Under the pieces are notes generated by a model. That model was given only the letters and a program-made list of their open reading frames with translations. It did no database searches and had not been told where the DNA came from. Positions 6,038-7,718 of a stretch of DNA of 7,718 nt are shown here, piece after piece. The DNA comes from Xanthobacteraceae bacterium (GTDB taxonomy: Bacteria; Pseudomonadota; Alphaproteobacteria; Rhizobiales; Xanthobacteraceae). The position numbers were made by a program, and so were the translations under genes. Where the stretch lies: NCBI GenBank assembly GCA_030037185.1, contig JASHRR010001060.1, positions 1-7,718 on the forward strand. The letters run 5' to 3'. Within the stretch, counting starts at the first letter, position 1, and each line of letters begins with the position of its first letter.

Positions 6038-6859
6038 TTACTTCTCTTGCTGAATCTGGAGGTCTTTCGGGTCAGGTGTGTTCTGACCCTTTTGGATCGA
6101 CATCAGATGGCCCTCTCCGTCCGCCAGATAAAGTTCGCCACCGATCGTAACCGAGCGATAATCCTCAGTGCAGGGATATTCCTTGTAGATCGGGTTGTGC
6201 TCGCGCCGGTAAAGCCGCGACACCGTCCACGGCTTGGTTAGCGCGTGATCATAAGTGGTGATGTCGTTGTGCAGGATGTCGGGATTGTCCTTGTCAAGAT
6301 AGATTTTCTCTTTCACCACTGTCTCGTTATCCGCGTGGAGCCGAATGCCTGTGGAGTCGAACAGGCGCGGGCCGCGCATGTCGCGGGTTTCGACCTCGAG
6401 CGTGTCGTAAACTCCATCGCCGTCGGTATCGAGCCAGGTGCCGATGGAATAGCCAGTGAACTGCGGATCGGATCCCGTGGGCCAATCCCGTCCGTCCGTA
6501 TAGATGCGCCTGATCGGACTCATGGATTCCAGCAGCATGTAGGTTGTCTTGGGCCGGATCACGATTTCCATCGGCTCATAAAGAGTCATCACGCGTGGCA
6601 TGCCGACTGGCCCGCAGGTGCCCTTCATGTCGAAATCGCCCCAGGCGAGAGTCGCCTGGAACATCTTCTGGTATTCGGGCGTCAGCGGTGGCTGCTGGCT
6701 GAGACCGGGCGGTTTGCTCGGATCCCAGACTTCCACTGGGCTGCCCTGCTTCCATTGTCCCTCCCAATTGGGATACTTGGCTTCTTCGGCTTTCGCGCCG
6801 GAAACGGACAGGCTCAACGTCGCGACCAGCGCTGCGCCGATCCAAGTTCGGTGAAACAT
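6038..6859 (-). CDS. Uncharacterised exported protein with DTDGDG motif
   Basis: A 273-residue exported protein of an uncharacterised family. A Sec signal peptide occupies residues 1-24 (MFHRTWIGAALVATLSLSVS then GAKA), and the mature part opens YPNWEGQW. Later landmarks are WGDFDMKGTCGPVGMPRVM (73-91), ESMSPIRRIYTDGRDWP (111-127), FTGYSIGTWLDTDGDGVYDT (134-153), RGPRLFDSTGIRLHADN (162-178) and TKPWTVSRLYRRE (208-220), followed by YPCTEDY (228-234). DTDGDG (144-149) looks like a calcium-binding loop, though one copy proves little. The two mature-part cysteines (82 and 230) could form a disulfide. Start 6859 is set by GGAGG five bases upstream; in-frame extension to 7054 has no such site. The C-terminal block is shared with the broken gene at 1874-2033. 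A hairpin follows the stop. The function is unknown, with the periplasm or cell surface most likely. Confidence 0.9.
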   Translation of the reverse strand: MFHRTWIGAALVATLSLSVSGAKAEEAKYPNWEGQWKQGSPVEVWDPSKPPGLSQQPPLTPEYQKMFQATLAWGDFDMKGTCGPVGMPRVMTLYEPMEIVIRPKTTYMLLESMSPIRRIYTDGRDWPTGSDPQFTGYSIGTWLDTDGDGVYDTLEVETRDMRGPRLFDSTGIRLHADNETVVKEKIYLDKDNPDILHNDITTYDHALTKPWTVSRLYRREHNPIYKEYPCTEDYRSVTIGGELYLADGEGHLMSIQKGQNTPDPKDLQIQQEK

Positions 6860-6864
6860 GTAAC

Positions 6865-6869
6865 CTCCT
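6865..6869 (-). promoter_or_regulatory. Ribosome binding site fixing the 6859 start
   Basis: The minus strand reads GAGGAGGTTAC immediately before ATG 6859, a near-ideal Shine-Dalgarno site with GGAGG five bases from the start. It decides for the 273-residue protein with an N-terminal signal peptide over longer in-frame alternatives. Confidence 0.8.
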
Positions 6870-6886
6870 CGTAAGCCTATGGTCTT

Positions 6887-6982
6887 GCATCCCCTCCCCA
6901 CCCTTGCAGGAAATGAGGCCCGGCCCGATGATGCGGTGTTGCAAGGGACCGGGTTCACGCGCGAAGCGGGAAGGGGGGATGC
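6887..6982 (-). promoter_or_regulatory. Nested inverted repeats in the leader of the 6859 gene
   Basis: GCATCCCC (6887-6894) pairs with GGGGATGC (6975-6982), and inside it CCCTTGCA (6901-6908) pairs with TGCAAGGG (6940-6947). The two 8-bp stems nest, so a transcript starting upstream of about 6985 on the minus strand could fold into a long two-stem leader ending about 27 bases before the start codon. A partial EcfG-like element (GGAAC 7026-7022, 17-base gap, CGGT rather than CGTT) would start such a transcript near 6993. No known riboswitch class is recognised. Confidence 0.35.
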
Positions 6983-7123
6983 TCGGCGCGCACTGCACAG
7001 ACCGTCGACGGTGATACGCGCGTTCCGATCTGAAAAAGGCGCGCTGACGGTCAAGTGCGTATAACCTAAGGCGCTTCCTTTCGCACGTTGTTGCTGGAGG
7101 AATTTGCTGGGTTTCTCAGAAGA

Positions 7124-7178
7124 GAGTTAAGGGCTAACCAGGCGATTAAGGAGTTAATGGCTAGCCAGACAAATTAAG
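7124..7178. repeat. Imperfect 27/28-bp tandem repeat, TTAA-rich
   Basis: Units 7124-7150 and 7151-7178 lie head to tail. Both begin GAGTTAA, share GGCTA and CCAG at the same positions, and end ATTAAG; about 22-23 of 27 positions agree. TTAA occurs at 7127, 7146, 7154 and 7174 here, and again at 7190, 7212 and 7220. This AT-rich block stands out from its GC-rich surroundings and could bind an AT-reading regulator such as MucR/Ros-type proteins. No flanking gene start makes the target obvious. Confidence 0.55.
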
Positions 7179-7236
7179 ATTGGTAAATGTTAATATGACG
7201 ATTGATATCGTTTAAGTGTTTAACCGGACAGATTAC

Positions 7237-7257
7237 CCTGACCACACTGAGGTCAGG
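7237..7257. repeat. Seven-base-pair inverted repeat CCTGACC/GGTCAGG
   Basis: CCTGACC (7237-7243) and GGTCAGG (7251-7257) form a perfect inverted repeat around a 7-base spacer, just after the TTAA-rich block. It could be an operator half-site pair or a small hairpin. No T-run follows, and no gene end lies next to it. Confidence 0.4.
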
Positions 7258-7470
7258 TTCGTGTGACGGCTATGCTTCGAAGAAAATGGACAAAGTTGAG
7301 GTCATTCAAAAAGCCATCATCAATTGGGTCCAGTTGACTGCACCAACCGTGCCCAAGCTAGTGTCCGAGACTTACAAGGGAACCCTCGTTTCGCACTGTC
7401 ACTGTCGTCGGGGTATGAGGTGGCCCCGTGTTTTTTTGAACAGGGCGTTAAGTGGAATCTCGGCCTGAAG

Positions 7471-7489
7471 GCAGGCATGCTTTGCCTGC
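7471..7489 (+). repeat. Hairpin in the IS3 leader before orfA
   Basis: GCAGGCA (7471-7477) pairs with TGCCTGC (7483-7489) across a 5-base loop, ending 5 bases before the AGGAG ribosome site of orfA. Such leader hairpins in insertion sequences can limit translation from outside transcripts; whether this one does is inference. Confidence 0.45.
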
Positions 7490-7504
7490 GAATCAGGAGC
7501 GACG

Positions 7505-7718
7505 ATGAAGAAGCGAGCCCGGCCGGAACCATACACCGACCTTCAAGGCGAAGGTGGCCTTGGCTGCCTTGAAGAACGATCGAACGATAGCGCACCTTGC
7601 TGAGCAGTTCGACGTGCATCCCAATCAAATCAGCTCGTGGAAAGAGTAACTCCTTGCAGGTGCTGCCGACGTATTTGAACGCGGTGCCAACAGCAGATCC
7701 TCAGCATCCGAAGTCGAC
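7505..7718 (+). pseudogene. IS3-family transposase orfA, frameshifted, partial
   Basis: The N-terminal subunit (OrfA) of an IS3-family transposase, which carries the helix-turn-helix that binds the element's ends. ATG 7505 follows AGGAG (7495-7499). The protein starts MKKRARPEPY, then near 7535-7538 loses frame. The family sequence resumes as TFKAKVALAALKNDRTIAHL then AEQFDVHPNQISSWKE, the conserved HTH block. TAA at 7647-7649 replaces an expected glutamine codon before LLAGAADVFERGANS. The frame then stays open to the window end, where the gene is cut. Two independent lesions in under 50 codons mean that no full OrfA is made. The downstream orfB, which carries the DDE residues, is not in the window. 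Confidence 0.85.

Larger units (their letters stand above)
7416..7718 (+). mobile_element. IS3-family insertion sequence, left part, continues past window
   Basis: The region upstream of the orfA remnant has the layout of an IS3-family left end. A TG-initiated terminus (TGAGGTGGCCCCGTG at 7416) is followed by a T-run and GAACAGGGCGTTAAGTGGAA, then a short leader with a hairpin, then orfA. The exact terminus is my best guess, because the right end and target duplication lie outside the window. The orfA lesions show that the copy is inactive or needs help in trans. Confidence 0.5.

Noticed and set aside
5507..6241. A 244-codon plus-strand open frame
   Set aside because: It spans the end of a broken gene, a hairpin and the 3' end of the opposite-strand gene. 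Its composition is arginine-rich, as expected of a chance frame in GC-rich DNA.
6245..6874. A 209-codon plus-strand open frame
   Set aside because: It lies antisense to the exported-protein gene at 6038-6859, which has a signal peptide, an ideal ribosome site and family-like sequence. The plus-strand product has neither.
7001..7026. EcfG promoter for the 6859 gene
   Set aside because: GGAAC is present with a 17-base gap, but the -10 reads CGGT instead of CGTT and the leader would be about 130 bases. Too weak to call as its own feature.
7124..7223. CtrA cell-cycle regulator sites
   Set aside because: CtrA boxes need TTAA-N7-TTAA. The pairs here are spaced by 4 or 12 bases, so a different binding protein or none is more likely.
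1..7718. CRISPR array, tRNA or rRNA gene, prophage or defence system
   Set aside because: No regularly spaced repeats, no cloverleaf-like segments noticed and no recognisable structural, Cas or restriction proteins in either strand.

Overview
The window looks like accessory DNA from a GC-rich alphaproteobacterium. The protein families and the stress-type promoter fit Bradyrhizobium or a close relative in the Nitrobacteraceae. That placement rests on remembered family resemblance and could not be tested by a search.

Three genes look intact and all three encode envelope or exported proteins: a PepSY-type four-helix membrane protein at the left end (180-1079, +), a small exported DUF6152-like protein (3856-4251, +) and an exported protein of an uncharacterised family (6038-6859, -). 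Between and around them lie broken or truncated genes. From left to right these are: the C-terminal two thirds of an ATP-dependent DNA ligase (1352-1870, -), abutting the tail of a gene related to the 6038-6859 protein (1874-2033, +); an unrecognised coding-like stretch (2354-2560, -); a winged-helix-ended protein broken by one stop and two frameshifts (2562-3464, +); an IS5-type transposase scrap (4681-4820, +); a small exported protein broken by about three frameshifts (5194-5537, +); and an IS3-type orfA with a frameshift and a stop (7505 to the window end, +).

The clearest regulatory signal is a GGAAC-N16-CGTT element (3799-3823) just upstream of the DUF6152-like gene. It matches the alphaproteobacterial general-stress (EcfG) promoter and is well placed for a short leader carrying AAGGAGAT. 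Other non-coding structure includes hairpins near gene ends (2035-2055, 4335-4376, 5997-6025), a perfect 16-bp palindrome (4885-4900), nested inverted repeats in the leader of the 6859 gene, and a TTAA-rich 27/28-bp tandem repeat (7124-7178).

The simplest reading is a decaying, mobile-element-seeded region in which a few exported-protein genes have stayed intact, at least one of them probably under stress control. I found no RNA gene, CRISPR array, prophage or complete defence or biosynthetic system. The nearest thing to an under-described system is the set of small exported proteins (DUF6152-like, the 6038-6859 family with its second broken member, and the broken 5194-5537 protein). Their grouping suggests a shared envelope role, which is inference.
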